This document shows positions 1 to 7,509 of a DNA stretch of 13,575 bases, one piece after another. Position 1 is the first letter of the stretch. Every line of letters begins with the position of its first letter. A model generated the notes under the pieces. It worked only from the letters and a program-made list of their open reading frames with translations, was not told the DNA's origin and did no database searches. The stretch is from an uncultured bacterium (GTDB lineage Bacteria; Patescibacteriota; Patescibacteriia; Patescibacteriales; Patescibacteriaceae): assembly GCA_937868555.1 (NCBI GenBank), contig CALMNI010000098.1:1-13575 (forward strand). Direction: 5' to 3'. A program made the position numbers and the translations under genes.

Positions 1-22
1 TGTGGCGGGGGTTTTATGTCAG

Positions 23-163
23 CTATTCATTCTCAGCTGCATCTTGATGCGCATCGGCTGCATCTTCTTCAGCTTCGCGAGCATCTTCATGAGCTGTATC
101 AGCTCGCTCGTCAGCTTCCTCGGTCTCACCATCTAGAAACACATTATTAGTCAACATATGCAT
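23..163 (-). CDS. 46-residue acidic alanine-heptad (coiled-coil) small protein, tentative
   Basis: This short reading frame starts at ATG 163-161 and ends in TAG at 25-23. An in-frame TAA lies just upstream, so it cannot be longer; ATG 157-155 is an alternative start. The first ten residues are neutral. Residues 11-46 are almost only Asp, Glu, Ala, Arg, His and Gln. Alanine occurs at 17, 21, 24, 28, 31, 35, 38 and 42, an unbroken 4-3-4-3 spacing expected of an alanine-zipper coiled coil with a strongly acidic outer face. There is no signal peptide, lipobox or Shine-Dalgarno site. It lies 92 bp after the VanW stop on the same strand and could be the last gene of that transcript. No family is recognised. 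The opposite strand is also open here, but reads as a Leu/His/Gln-rich shadow. The heptad argues that the minus frame is real, but the short length leaves doubt. Confidence 0.42.
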   Translation of the reverse strand: MHMLTNNVFLDGETEEADERADTAHEDAREAEEDAADAHQDAAENE

Positions 164-179
164 GTATGTTATGAATTAA

Positions 180-197
180 GGAAGCTAGAAATCTTCC
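180..197 (-). terminator. Weak hairpin after the VanW gene
   Basis: GGAAG and CTTCC pair in a 5-bp stem around an 8-nt loop. On the minus strand the stem is followed by TTAATT rather than a clean U tract. It lies about 60 bp past the VanW stop and just before the 46-residue ORF, so it may end the hsp20-vanW transcript or attenuate it. The stem is short and could be chance. Confidence 0.22.
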
Positions 198-255
198 AGC
201 CACTACCTATAGTACGCCCTTATCCTAATTTTGTTACATCAAGACTCATTACTTA

Positions 256-2109
256 CTATAAAGCAGGCGATGCAGATGGAGTTACGGTCGAGGATGGAGT
301 AGAAGAACCAGGATTTTGCGGAAGAGGCTTTTTCGCACCCACTAAGCACACTGCCTGCCAAGGCACATAATGCGAAGAAAAGCGCTTATCTTTTTTTTCT
401 CCGTTTGGATATGTAACGGAATAATCAAAATATGCATCAGCTCCGGCATGGGCGCTTTCTGTGCATTTCTTTTTGCCTTCCGGAAGGTCCGTCGTTTCAA
501 TAATCTTTGTTGGCGGCGGCGGAACAATATTGTATATTACAGGCTTGCCGACATTGACTTCGCGTCCATCTTTAGTTCCCCAAAAATCAAAATATAAATC
601 ATTCGTTCCCATGCGAGCTTGAATCAAAATATAATGCCCCGTATCATTCACAAATTTATAATCAGGAGCTGGATCATATATTGTTGCATCAGTGCCAGCT
701 GGTTCATAATAGGCGACTCTATATGAATGATTGCGGCGAGCAGTAACCGGTAGGCCCGAATTAAAGGTCGCCCTAAAAACCGTAGTGCCGATTTGGCATA
801 AACCGCCTCCAAACTCCGGCGTAGTTTTATTTTCTTTTATAACGAGCTCAGGCAAATATCCTGCCTTAGCATCTATTGAACCCAGGGCTTTTAAAAGAGA
901 AAATTCTTCACCCGGTTTAATGAGCAGCCCATCCAAAGCCATTGCTCCTACCTTTATGTTATGTCGACGGTTGGCCGGGGATCCAACAAACTTTGAATAG
1001 CCGGTCCCTATGATTTCTTTCAAACCCAAATCTTCAGCAGTTTGATCAGCGACAGCGCTTTTTATTTCCTTAACCGTAAGCGCAATTTCGTTTGTGCTGC
1101 TTCCCGCCGCCCATTTCATAATTTCCTGAATAGCCGCCTCCCTATCAAGACTACGGCCGTCTTTGCCTGCCTGCCAAACCGTTACGCGGCCATTTTCAAT
1201 TTTTAATTTTGCATCTTCAACCTCTTGCCCTACAGCAGGTTCAACTTTTTCTTTAAGAAATTGCGCTATGGCTGCAGGATCGAGCCCGGCAGTGACTGCA
1301 CCGTCAAGTCGCACGGCATTTATCCAGCCGCGTATAAGACCCTGGTCTAGCTTCCATTTTTTTTCTTCGTAGACCAATGAAACTGGCTTAAGTTCTAGTA
1401 ACCGAGCTATGGCCGGCTCTATATTACGAATATCGGAACGCTTGATATCAGGATAGGTTGTTTGAGTTGCTAGCATGACGGGCTCTGCTACACCCCAGCT
1501 AAAATGATCAATGATTGAATTAACAGCAGCTTCATAATCCAAACGCACTCCATTTTCTTCATCGCTAATATTTAAATCTCCGTTAGCCTCAATGATAATG
1601 CTGGCATTACGTGATTCTTTTTCAAGATCCGAAAAATCTCTTTTTAACTCAGCTATTATTTGAACCCTATCGGCCGATAAAATAAAGGGTAATGTTTTCC
1701 CGCTTATAAGCGCCTGTGTTTGATCAATGATATCTTTTACAAAGTTCCCCGAGCGGCCAATATTCATTGCGGCCCTTGTCGAAGCCTCACTATTAAAAAT
1801 AATTAATTGAGTCGCAAGGTCCGGACTTAAACTAATATCTTCGGGAACAATTGTTTTTTTTCTATCCCCAGTACTGACCGTGATTCCATCGGAAATACTA
1901 TTAATTCTATTGTCTAATAAAGCTTTTGCCTCCTTCGAATTTTTTCCGCCCACATCAACTCCGGCAACTCGTATGCCGGGGTACACCAAACCGTCATACC
2001 TATCCTCGAACCATACATAGCTCAAGCACAATAAAAAAAAGACAGCCACAACAGCGGTCAACGTTATTAATAGCCAAGCAGGCAGAATGTTATGCAGCTT
2101 TTTCATCAT
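256..2109 (-). CDS. Membrane-anchored VanW family protein with N-terminal putative peptidoglycan-binding region
   Basis: The protein has 617 residues. A membrane segment at about 10-33, with no obvious cleavage site, should anchor it to the cytoplasmic membrane with the rest outside. After it comes a long alpha/beta region (about 40-350) resembling the repeats that precede VanW domains (PG_binding_4 type). The VanW domain spans about 367-500 and includes the conserved stretch GGGLCQIGTTVF near 431-442 and a following RNHSYRV. A G5-like beta segment at about 535-595 is preceded by PPPP, and the tail is Ser/Thr/Pro-rich. VanW proteins are named after a vancomycin-resistance cluster gene, but their biochemical role is unsettled; a cell-wall-associated function is inferred. 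No van ligase or dehydrogenase is nearby, so resistance should not be assumed. The start at 2109 lies inside the upstream 71-residue gene (20-bp overlap), which points to coupled translation. A second ATG follows immediately. Confidence 0.9.
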   Translation of the reverse strand: MMKKLHNILPAWLLITLTAVVAVFFLLCLSYVWFEDRYDGLVYPGIRVAGVDVGGKNSKEAKALLDNRINSISDGITVSTGDRKKTIVPEDISLSPDLATQLIIFNSEASTRAAMNIGRSGNFVKDIIDQTQALISGKTLPFILSADRVQIIAELKRDFSDLEKESRNASIIIEANGDLNISDEENGVRLDYEAAVNSIIDHFSWGVAEPVMLATQTTYPDIKRSDIRNIEPAIARLLELKPVSLVYEEKKWKLDQGLIRGWINAVRLDGAVTAGLDPAAIAQFLKEKVEPAVGQEVEDAKLKIENGRVTVWQAGKDGRSLDREAAIQEIMKWAAGSSTNEIALTVKEIKSAVADQTAEDLGLKEIIGTGYSKFVGSPANRRHNIKVGAMALDGLLIKPGEEFSLLKALGSIDAKAGYLPELVIKENKTTPEFGGGLCQIGTTVFRATFNSGLPVTARRNHSYRVAYYEPAGTDATIYDPAPDYKFVNDTGHYILIQARMGTNDLYFDFWGTKDGREVNVGKPVIYNIVPPPPTKIIETTDLPEGKKKCTESAHAGADAYFDYSVTYPNGEKKDKRFSSHYVPWQAVCLVGAKKPLPQNPGSSTPSSTVTPSASPAL

Positions 2110-2305
2110 GGTTCTTCAATAACTCATTTAAAATATCCGCCGGAGCTGATACCGAAATTGGCTGCGCAGACAGGGTTAGCCACAGTGAAGCGCCAATGCT
2201 CACGCCGGCTGGCAATAAGGATTCAGGGCAGCGGAATGTTTGACCGTCGCATTCAAGACATGCTTCTCCATTTTCTACCGATTTTAATACCGCTTGATGT
2301 ATCAT
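2090..2305 (-). CDS. 71-residue small protein, possibly DUF3006-like, coupled to hsp20 and vanW
   Basis: The ATG (2305-2303) overlaps the TGA of hsp20 (2304-2302) in an ATGA arrangement, and the 3' end overlaps the start of the VanW gene by 20 bp. Such double overlap is strong evidence of a real, translationally coupled gene. The protein has no membrane segment. Its first half (a charged turn with ENGEA, a hydrophobic strand, DGQTF, a Pro-Glu, then LLPAGVSIGASL) follows the pattern of DUF3006-type small beta-barrel proteins, where a strand-turn-strand is followed by a 'P..LP.G...G..' segment. That assignment is by eye and is tentative. Cys17 and Cys25 do not form a CxxC motif. Residues 56-71 look like a short charged helix. 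Its position between a chaperone and an envelope protein suggests an accessory role, but no function can be named. Confidence 0.72.
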   Translation of the reverse strand: MIHQAVLKSVENGEACLECDGQTFRCPESLLPAGVSIGASLWLTLSAQPISVSAPADILNELLKNHDEKAA

Positions 2306-2745
2306 ATATCTCTTTCTTTTACCTTGATAGTAGTTGTTTTTGAACGGCGCGCCTTAGGCAAAGTTATTGTTAAAACGCCGTTATGCAAGGAAGCAGCCAC
2401 CTTATCGCCTTTTACTTCTATAGGCAACACTATTGAGCGCGAAAACCTTCCCCAATAACATTCTCGGTATAAATATGCATCCGCGGCGATATGTTCTTCT
2501 GATTCTCGGCGCCCCTTAATGGTAAGTATATCCTCTACCAAGGAAATCTCTATATCGGTAGCCGAAGCACCGGCAATAGTTGATTTAACAACGACCGCAT
2601 CTTCAGTCTGGTAAATATCAACCGAAAGCTGGCCCTCCTCTTCTCCAAAGGACGGCCACTCACTTGCTTGTTCATCGGGCTGGTGCATGACAAGGGGTCG
2701 GGAAACAACCGGCTCCCGGCGCAAATGTGACAAAAATTTTTTCAT
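2302..2745 (-). CDS. Hsp20/alpha-crystallin family small heat-shock protein
   Basis: At 147 residues this is a standard-length bacterial small heat-shock protein, an ATP-independent holdase that binds unfolding proteins in the cytoplasm as large oligomers. A variable N-terminal arm (1-40) leads into the alpha-crystallin domain (about 40-135). That domain contains the strand segment AVVVKSTIAGASATDIEISL, the turn DILTIKGRR, the GRFSRSIVLP segment, and the diagnostic G-V-L-T-I-T-L-P-K near the C-terminal end of the domain. The C-terminal extension carries an I-x-V pair (IKV), the usual oligomerisation anchor. It is the first gene of a minus-strand operon with the 71-residue gene and VanW. Its -10 element lies only 11 bp before the ATG. 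An AAAGG sequence 6 nt before the ATG would sit at or before the predicted transcript start, so it may not act as a ribosome-binding site. Confidence 0.96.
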   Translation of the reverse strand: MKKFLSHLRREPVVSRPLVMHQPDEQASEWPSFGEEEGQLSVDIYQTEDAVVVKSTIAGASATDIEISLVEDILTIKGRRESEEHIAADAYLYRECYWGRFSRSIVLPIEVKGDKVAASLHNGVLTITLPKARRSKTTTIKVKERDI

Positions 2746-2756
2746 ATTCTGCCTTT

Positions 2757-2765
2757 AGTATAGCA
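2757..2765 (-). promoter_or_regulatory. Extended -10 promoter of hsp20 operon
   Basis: Read on the minus strand this is TG-C-TATACT, an extended -10 with one mismatch from TATAAT. The region 17 bp upstream (TGTAGT) is a poor -35, consistent with reliance on the extended element. The hexamer ends 11 bp before the hsp20 ATG, which predicts a leader of only about 4-5 nt. No CIRCE-like inverted repeat was found here. Confidence 0.6.
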
Positions 2766-2773
2766 TATTTTTG

Positions 2774-2782
2774 TGGTACACT
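2774..2782 (+). promoter_or_regulatory. Extended -10 promoter of the tandem gspE-like operon
   Basis: TG-G-TACACT is an extended -10 element. Its poorly matched -35 region (TTTAGT at 2754-2759) overlaps the hsp20 -10 on the other strand. The hexamer ends 15 bp before ATG 2798. The possible upstream TTG start at 2771 lies within or before this promoter and would not be transcribed, so it decides the gspE start in favour of 2798. Confidence 0.55.
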
Positions 2783-2797
2783 ACAGATAGAAAACGT

Positions 2798-5700
2798 ATG
2801 ACAAACATCACCCCCTCAATAGACGACCTCATCCACAATAACCCCCAACCCGGGGAGGATGATAGTCCTGAGGAAAAATTCCAAAAAAAACAAGGCGAAA
2901 TTCAAGCACGGGATCTTGAACGGCTTACGAGCGCTAAAGCCGCGGCCAGCGGACTGCCATACATAGACCTCACCGGCTTTCCTATCAGCCAGGAAGCGCT
3001 GGCGTTAATACCCGAAGAAGAAGCTCGTGATTTACAGGTAGTGTGTTTTTATTTTGACGGCAAAAAATTGCGCCTAGCTGCGCGCGATCCCTTAAGCCAA
3101 GGCGTGCAGACTAAATTAGCTGAGTTGGAAGAAAAGTTCTTCATTAAAAACGCCGAAGTATATCTTGCTTCAAGCCGCAGCCTTGAACATGGACTCTGGT
3201 TATACAGAAGCCTGCCTAAGTTCAAGGCACCAAGCGAGGGCGTTGAAATCAGTGAGGCAAATTTAGAAAAATTTAAATCCGAAATTAGCGATTTTCACAG
3301 CCTGGGCACTAAAATCAACACGGTCAACATGAGCGATGTTATTGTCTTACTTATTGCTGCCGCTCTCAAAGTTGGTTCAAGCGATATACACATCGAAGCA
3401 GAAGAAAACGGCGTTGTTGTCCGCTTGCGTGTTGACGGAACACTGCAACAAGCGGCCATTATTGACCGCGAAAAGTGGCGCCGGGTAATCTCGCGCTTGA
3501 AAGTTCTTTCCAAGGTAAAAATTAATATTGAAGACAAACCTCAAGACGGCCGTTTTACAATTTTTACAAGCGAAGAAAAAATTGCTGTTCGTTCTTCATT
3601 CTTGCCTACTGCCTTCGGTGAAAGCGTTGTTATGCGTCTTTTACATTCGAATTCAGTGGCGCTCTCCTTTGATTCCCTTGGTTTATACCCCCGGGCACTA
3701 GAAATTCTAAAAGAGGAAGTTGATAAGCCTAATGGCCTTGTTTTGGTTACTGGACCAACCGGATCTGGAAAAACAACGACTCTGTATGCCGCCCTTAACC
3801 ACGTCAATAAACCGGGTACTAAAATTATTACCTTAGAAGATCCTATTGAATATCAACTGCCCGGAATCAACCAAAGCCAAGTTGAAGAAGAAAAAGGTTA
3901 TACTTTTTCTAATGGCCTGCGTTCAATTTTACGCCAAGATCCCGATATTATCATGATTGGCGAAATGCGCGATCTTGAAACAACAGAAATCGCCGTTCGC
4001 GCCGCTTTAACAGGCCACCTTGTGCTCTCAACAGTACACACCAATGACGCCGCTGGTGCCATACCACGCCTTATCGATCTTGGCATACAAACCTATCTCC
4101 TTACTCCCGCAATTAACGCCATCGTCGGACAGCGTCTCGTTCGCAAACTATGCCCTCACTGCAAAATTCAGCAAGAGCTCACTCCTGCTGACGAAGAAAA
4201 AATAAAAAAAATTCTTGCCGTTATCAGCCCCAAGGCCGGCATTGATGTCCCTAAGGATCCTCTCATTACCTATAAGGCAGTGGGATGCCCTGAGTGCGCC
4301 GGTATTGGCTATAAAGGACGTACGGGTATTTATGAAATTCTTGTCATGACACAAGGAATTAAAGAATTATCATCAGCAAATGCTTCTGCTTTTAAAATTC
4401 TACAGCAAGCGGTTGAAAACGGGATGGTCACCATGCTGCAAGATGGCGTCCTTAAATGTCTTCAGGGTATTACAAGCCTCGAAGAAGTATATGAAGTCGC
4501 CGGAAAAATGGATTATGTTGACGCCCTGTATGATATTGCCATTTCCCAAACCATAGGACGCGGCTTAAAGCTTGATGAAGCAGCGCTGCACAGCGGCCAA
4601 TCTCTCATTGCCGATTTAACTATAGATCATGCCGCTTCCTTGCAAAATCTTCATACAAGCGAAATCTTAGCCAGCGTTATGGCTGGCGCATTAGCGGGCG
4701 AAGCAGGGGATGTAAATATTGATCCGGAAGAAAATCGCGTTATGATCCGTTACCGCATTGATGGGCTGCTGCATGATATTGCCGCGCTTGATAAAGAATT
4801 CTATATTCCCTTACTTGGTGAGATAAAAAATGCCGCTGGTTTTCCAACCAATGTAAAAAAACCCACCTACGATGGCCGTTTCAGCTTAATCATGCCGACA
4901 GGAAAAATAGACTGCCGTATTTCAATTATTATGGGCGGATATGGAGAAACAGTGGCGATTCGACTTTTATCAAACCAAGCTAAAAGCCTTGAAATGAAGA
5001 ATCTCGGTATTAGTTCCGTTTCCTACGATATTGTTAACCGCTCCATTCATAAAACCCGAGGCATTATTTTTACTACTGGTCCGACCGGCTCAGGAAAAAC
5101 GACTACCTTGTATAGCTTGCTTAATGCCCTCAACAATCCGAGCATCAAAATTATTACGATTGAAGATCCTATTGAATATAACCTGGGCGGCATTGTTCAA
5201 ACTCAAATCAATGCCGAAGAAGGATATACTTTTGCCTCTGCTCTGCGCTCGCTCTTGCGTCAAAATCCAAACGTCATTATGGTTGGTGAAATCCGTGATG
5301 AAGAAACAGCTAAAGTTGCCGTTGAAGCCGCTCTTACCGGCCACCTTGTGCTTTCAACAATTCACGCTAATAGCGCCGCCGGCGCTATCGCTCGCTTTGT
5401 AGGGTTAGGCATTGAAAAATCTCTTCTCTCAAGTGCCATTGAATGCACCATCGGTCAACGTCTTGTTCGCAAGTTATGCCCGCACTGTAAAAGTGTAGGC
5501 GAAGCAACGCCGGAGCTAATTGAAAAAACCAAGCAAGCCCTCCAACAAATCGAAGGGCGAAATGACATTTCTATTCCCGCTGCTCTGACCTTTTATAAAG
5601 CTGTTGGCTGTAAACAATGCGGCGGCCTTGGCTATAAAGGACGTATTGGTATTTATGAAACAATCGCCATGACAAGCGAAATGCAAAAGTTAATTCAAAC

Positions 5701-5833
5701 TTCTGCTGTGACTGAAAGTGACATTGAAAACCTTGCCCTAAGCCAAGGATCGATACTCATGATTCATGATGGAATTTTCAAGGCCCTTGCTGGCGATACA
5801 ACAATCGAAGAAGTATTTAGAGTGGCCGCTTAA
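2798..5833 (+). CDS. Tandem-fused GspE/PilB family ATPase (two complete ATPase modules in one protein)
   Basis: The 1011-residue protein (from ATG 2798) is about twice the usual GspE/PilB length. These ATPases form cytoplasmic hexamers that power type IV pilus extension or type II secretion. Residues about 40-150 resemble the MshEN/GspE N-terminal domain. Module 1 has a Walker A (GPTGSGKTT, K325), an Asp box (LEDPIEY), Walker B (PDIIMIGEMRD, E389), a His box (TGHLVLSTVHTN) and a zinc-type Cys tetrad at 452/455/497/500. Module 2 repeats all of these exactly 442 residues later: K767, E831, His box TGHLVLSTIHAN, and Cys 894/897/938/941. Only one N-terminal domain is present. Both modules look catalytically competent, but the N2-domain motif SDIHIE of module 1 is GDVNID in module 2. 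There is no frameshift or internal stop, so this is a true fusion. It heads a three-gene operon with a permease and a phosphoesterase; no pilin, PilC, PilM or prepilin peptidase gene is in view. The upstream in-frame TTG (2771) was rejected because it lies before the predicted transcript start. Confidence 0.95.
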   Translation: MTNITPSIDDLIHNNPQPGEDDSPEEKFQKKQGEIQARDLERLTSAKAAASGLPYIDLTGFPISQEALALIPEEEARDLQVVCFYFDGKKLRLAARDPLSQGVQTKLAELEEKFFIKNAEVYLASSRSLEHGLWLYRSLPKFKAPSEGVEISEANLEKFKSEISDFHSLGTKINTVNMSDVIVLLIAAALKVGSSDIHIEAEENGVVVRLRVDGTLQQAAIIDREKWRRVISRLKVLSKVKINIEDKPQDGRFTIFTSEEKIAVRSSFLPTAFGESVVMRLLHSNSVALSFDSLGLYPRALEILKEEVDKPNGLVLVTGPTGSGKTTTLYAALNHVNKPGTKIITLEDPIEYQLPGINQSQVEEEKGYTFSNGLRSILRQDPDIIMIGEMRDLETTEIAVRAALTGHLVLSTVHTNDAAGAIPRLIDLGIQTYLLTPAINAIVGQRLVRKLCPHCKIQQELTPADEEKIKKILAVISPKAGIDVPKDPLITYKAVGCPECAGIGYKGRTGIYEILVMTQGIKELSSANASAFKILQQAVENGMVTMLQDGVLKCLQGITSLEEVYEVAGKMDYVDALYDIAISQTIGRGLKLDEAALHSGQSLIADLTIDHAASLQNLHTSEILASVMAGALAGEAGDVNIDPEENRVMIRYRIDGLLHDIAALDKEFYIPLLGEIKNAAGFPTNVKKPTYDGRFSLIMPTGKIDCRISIIMGGYGETVAIRLLSNQAKSLEMKNLGISSVSYDIVNRSIHKTRGIIFTTGPTGSGKTTTLYSLLNALNNPSIKIITIEDPIEYNLGGIVQTQINAEEGYTFASALRSLLRQNPNVIMVGEIRDEETAKVAVEAALTGHLVLSTIHANSAAGAIARFVGLGIEKSLLSSAIECTIGQRLVRKLCPHCKSVGEATPELIEKTKQALQQIEGRNDISIPAALTFYKAVGCKQCGGLGYKGRIGIYETIAMTSEMQKLIQTSAVTESDIENLALSQGSILMIHDGIFKALAGDTTIEEVFRVAA

Positions 5834-5845
5834 TTCCGTTTAGAT

Positions 5846-6985
5846 ATGATCTCAAAAAATTACGTTTCCTCAATTGCCATTCTTGTGAGCGCTGTTGTTG
5901 GCGTCGGGATGTTTACCTTGCCGTATGTAGGTATGAAGGCTGGCATTCTTACAATGATTTTTTACTTTCTTGTGTTGGGCGGCGTACAACACTGGTTTCA
6001 TAAGCTGTACGCTGAGATCGTTCTTTCTACAAAAAAACAACATCGCTTGCCAGGATACGCAGAAAAATATCTAGGCATAAAAAGCAAGCGCCTACTGCTT
6101 GTATTGACCATGTTTGCTGGATATGGCGCCCTACTAGCCTATACCATCATTGGCGGTGACTTTCTTTTCCAACTGCTAAGCCCTCTTTTCGGAGGGACGG
6201 TCTTTTTTTATACAGCCCTACTATTAGCACTGCGAAGTCTGGTTATTTTTTTTGGCCTATCATGGGTTACCAGAGTTGAAGTAATTTTAACAGGAGGACT
6301 TATTGGAACCATGCTAATTATTGGAGCAGTAGCCACGGATGGCGCTATGGCATCTAATATCACCTTATTTAATCCGGGCAATTTCATGCTTCCCTATGGA
6401 CCTATATTCTTTGCCGTTGGCGGAATTTTAGCCGTGAATGATATTTGCCTAGTCATGAAAAAAGAGAAACAGCGCATTCAAAGCGCATTGCGCGTCGGTC
6501 TTATTATTTCCATTTCTCTTATTGCGCTTTTCACTATTACCGTTATGAGCCTATCTGGAGCACAGACCTCTCCGGATGGCCTCGGCGGCCTGCGTTCATT
6601 TATCGATCCCTTGTTTTACAATGTCCTCTTAGCTGTAGGCATTGTGACAGTAACCACTTCTTTCTTTGCGATGGCTGAAGCGCTTGAAGAAACATATGTT
6701 TGGGATTTCAATATTAACCGCCGAATTGCCTGGCTGCTCGTTTCAACAGTGCCCTTTATTTTGTATTATATTGGCGCTCAAGATGTCACAAAAGTCATAG
6801 CACTAACCGGTGCAATTTCCGGCGGCCTGCTCGGCGCTTTTTATTTAGTGCTAGCTTTACGCGCTAAACTTAAACCGGAGTTAGATTCTCCTATTAAAGT
6901 ACACCTCACTCCGGCGATTGCTTACGCGGCAACAGCACTCCTCATTATTGGCCTTGGCTATCAACTCATAGAAATATTTGGATAA
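5846..6985 (+). CDS. Aromatic amino acid permease-like (APC superfamily) transporter
   Basis: The 379-residue protein is very hydrophobic, with about eleven membrane segments. The first helix carries the G-V-G-M-F-T-L-P-Y...G pattern typical of the hydroxy/aromatic amino acid permease family (Trp/Tyr permease type, PF03222), where unwound helix 1 contacts the substrate. Family members are secondary transporters that import amino acids, usually with H+ or Na+. The substrate cannot be read from the sequence; aromatic amino acids are the family default. Uptake would suit an organism with reduced biosynthesis. It begins 12 bp after the ATPase gene with no Shine-Dalgarno site, and ends one base before the phosphoesterase start, so it should be cotranscribed with both. 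A polar loop near residue 195-215 contains VMKKEKQRIQSAL, fitting a cytoplasmic loop. Confidence 0.87.
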   Translation: MISKNYVSSIAILVSAVVGVGMFTLPYVGMKAGILTMIFYFLVLGGVQHWFHKLYAEIVLSTKKQHRLPGYAEKYLGIKSKRLLLVLTMFAGYGALLAYTIIGGDFLFQLLSPLFGGTVFFYTALLLALRSLVIFFGLSWVTRVEVILTGGLIGTMLIIGAVATDGAMASNITLFNPGNFMLPYGPIFFAVGGILAVNDICLVMKKEKQRIQSALRVGLIISISLIALFTITVMSLSGAQTSPDGLGGLRSFIDPLFYNVLLAVGIVTVTTSFFAMAEALEETYVWDFNINRRIAWLLVSTVPFILYYIGAQDVTKVIALTGAISGGLLGAFYLVLALRAKLKPELDSPIKVHLTPAIAYAATALLIIGLGYQLIEIFG

Positions 6986-6986
6986 T

Positions 6987-7472
6987 ATGAAATTAGTAAT
7001 AATTTCAGACATTCATGACAATCGCTTATATCTTGAAAAGTGCCGAGCCTACTGCCTAGCGCATGCTATTGAAGCAATCCTTTGCACGGGAGATATTTGC
7101 GATGAAGAAACCCTGGAACGCCTGGATGATTTTAATATTCCCGTATATGTTATACGCGGCAATGGCGATTTTTTTGAAGACAGTGCCTGTGATTCTTTAA
7201 AACATGTTACGTGTTTAGGAAGAACCGGAGAAGTGACTTTAGAAAACAAAAAAATCGGTCTTTGTCATGAACCTTACTATATTAAAGAAATACTGCCGAA
7301 TAATTACGATATACTATTTTTTGGGCATACGCATAAACCATGGATTGAAACTCGCGGTTCAACGCTCGTCATTAATCCCGGCTGCTTATCCGGCCATCCG
7401 GCGCCTTCGACTTTTGCCGTCTGGGATACATCTCAGCCAGAACCGGAACTACTATTAACTGATCAATGCTAA
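6987..7472 (+). CDS. YfcE/MJ0936-type metallophosphoesterase
   Basis: At 161 residues this is the usual size for the small calcineurin-like phosphodiesterases of the YfcE type. All metal ligands can be placed: D8-x-H10 (SDIHDN), D36 (TGD), N59 and D61 (GNGD, where many relatives have GNCD), H94 (LCHEP), and H114/H116 (GHTHKP). Relatives hydrolyse phosphodiesters with Mn2+ or similar metals; the physiological substrate is mostly unknown. The start chosen is ATG 6987, one base after the permease stop. An in-frame TTG at 6978 would overlap the permease and lacks family support, since MKLVIISDIH is the typical N-terminus. It is the last gene of the three-gene operon and is followed within a few bases by a hairpin terminator. 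Pairing with the permease appears to be opportunistic operon packing rather than a known pathway. Confidence 0.93.
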   Translation: MKLVIISDIHDNRLYLEKCRAYCLAHAIEAILCTGDICDEETLERLDDFNIPVYVIRGNGDFFEDSACDSLKHVTCLGRTGEVTLENKKIGLCHEPYYIKEILPNNYDILFFGHTHKPWIETRGSTLVINPGCLSGHPAPSTFAVWDTSQPEPELLLTDQC

Positions 7473-7475
7473 AAG

Positions 7476-7499
7476 CAGCCCCCGCAAGAGGGCTGTTTT
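7476..7499 (+). terminator. Bidirectional hairpin terminator between convergent genes
   Basis: CAGCCC (7476-7481) pairs with GGGCTG (7490-7495) over an 8-nt loop and is followed by TTTT on the plus strand. On the minus strand the mirrored hairpin is followed by CTTTT. It begins 3 bp after the phosphoesterase stop and lies 10 bp beyond the CYTH gene stop, so it can serve both. Confidence 0.75.
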
Positions 7500-7509
7500 G
7501 GTAATAAAA

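Noticed and set aside
16-138. Plus-strand reading frame rich in Leu, His and Gln from ATG 16
   Set aside because: It is the opposite strand of the alanine-heptad ORF; the repeating Asp/Glu/Ala codons force Leu/Gln/His on the other strand, and it has no promoter or protein-like composition.
256-2109. Reading the VanW gene as evidence of vancomycin resistance
   Set aside because: No VanA/B-type ligase, VanH, VanX or VanRS genes are nearby, and VanW proteins are widespread outside resistance clusters.
2771-2797. Upstream TTG start adding nine residues to the tandem ATPase
   Set aside because: The codon lies before the predicted transcript start and overlaps the extended -10 element; ATG 2798 is a normal start.
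5031-5402. 123-codon frame on the plus strand inside the second ATPase module
   Set aside because: It is a +1/+2 shadow of a gene with intact catalytic motifs in the main frame; there is no independent start signal.
6978-6986. TTG start for the phosphoesterase overlapping the permease end
   Set aside because: ATG 6987 gives the typical family N-terminus MKLVIISDIH and follows the permease stop by one base.
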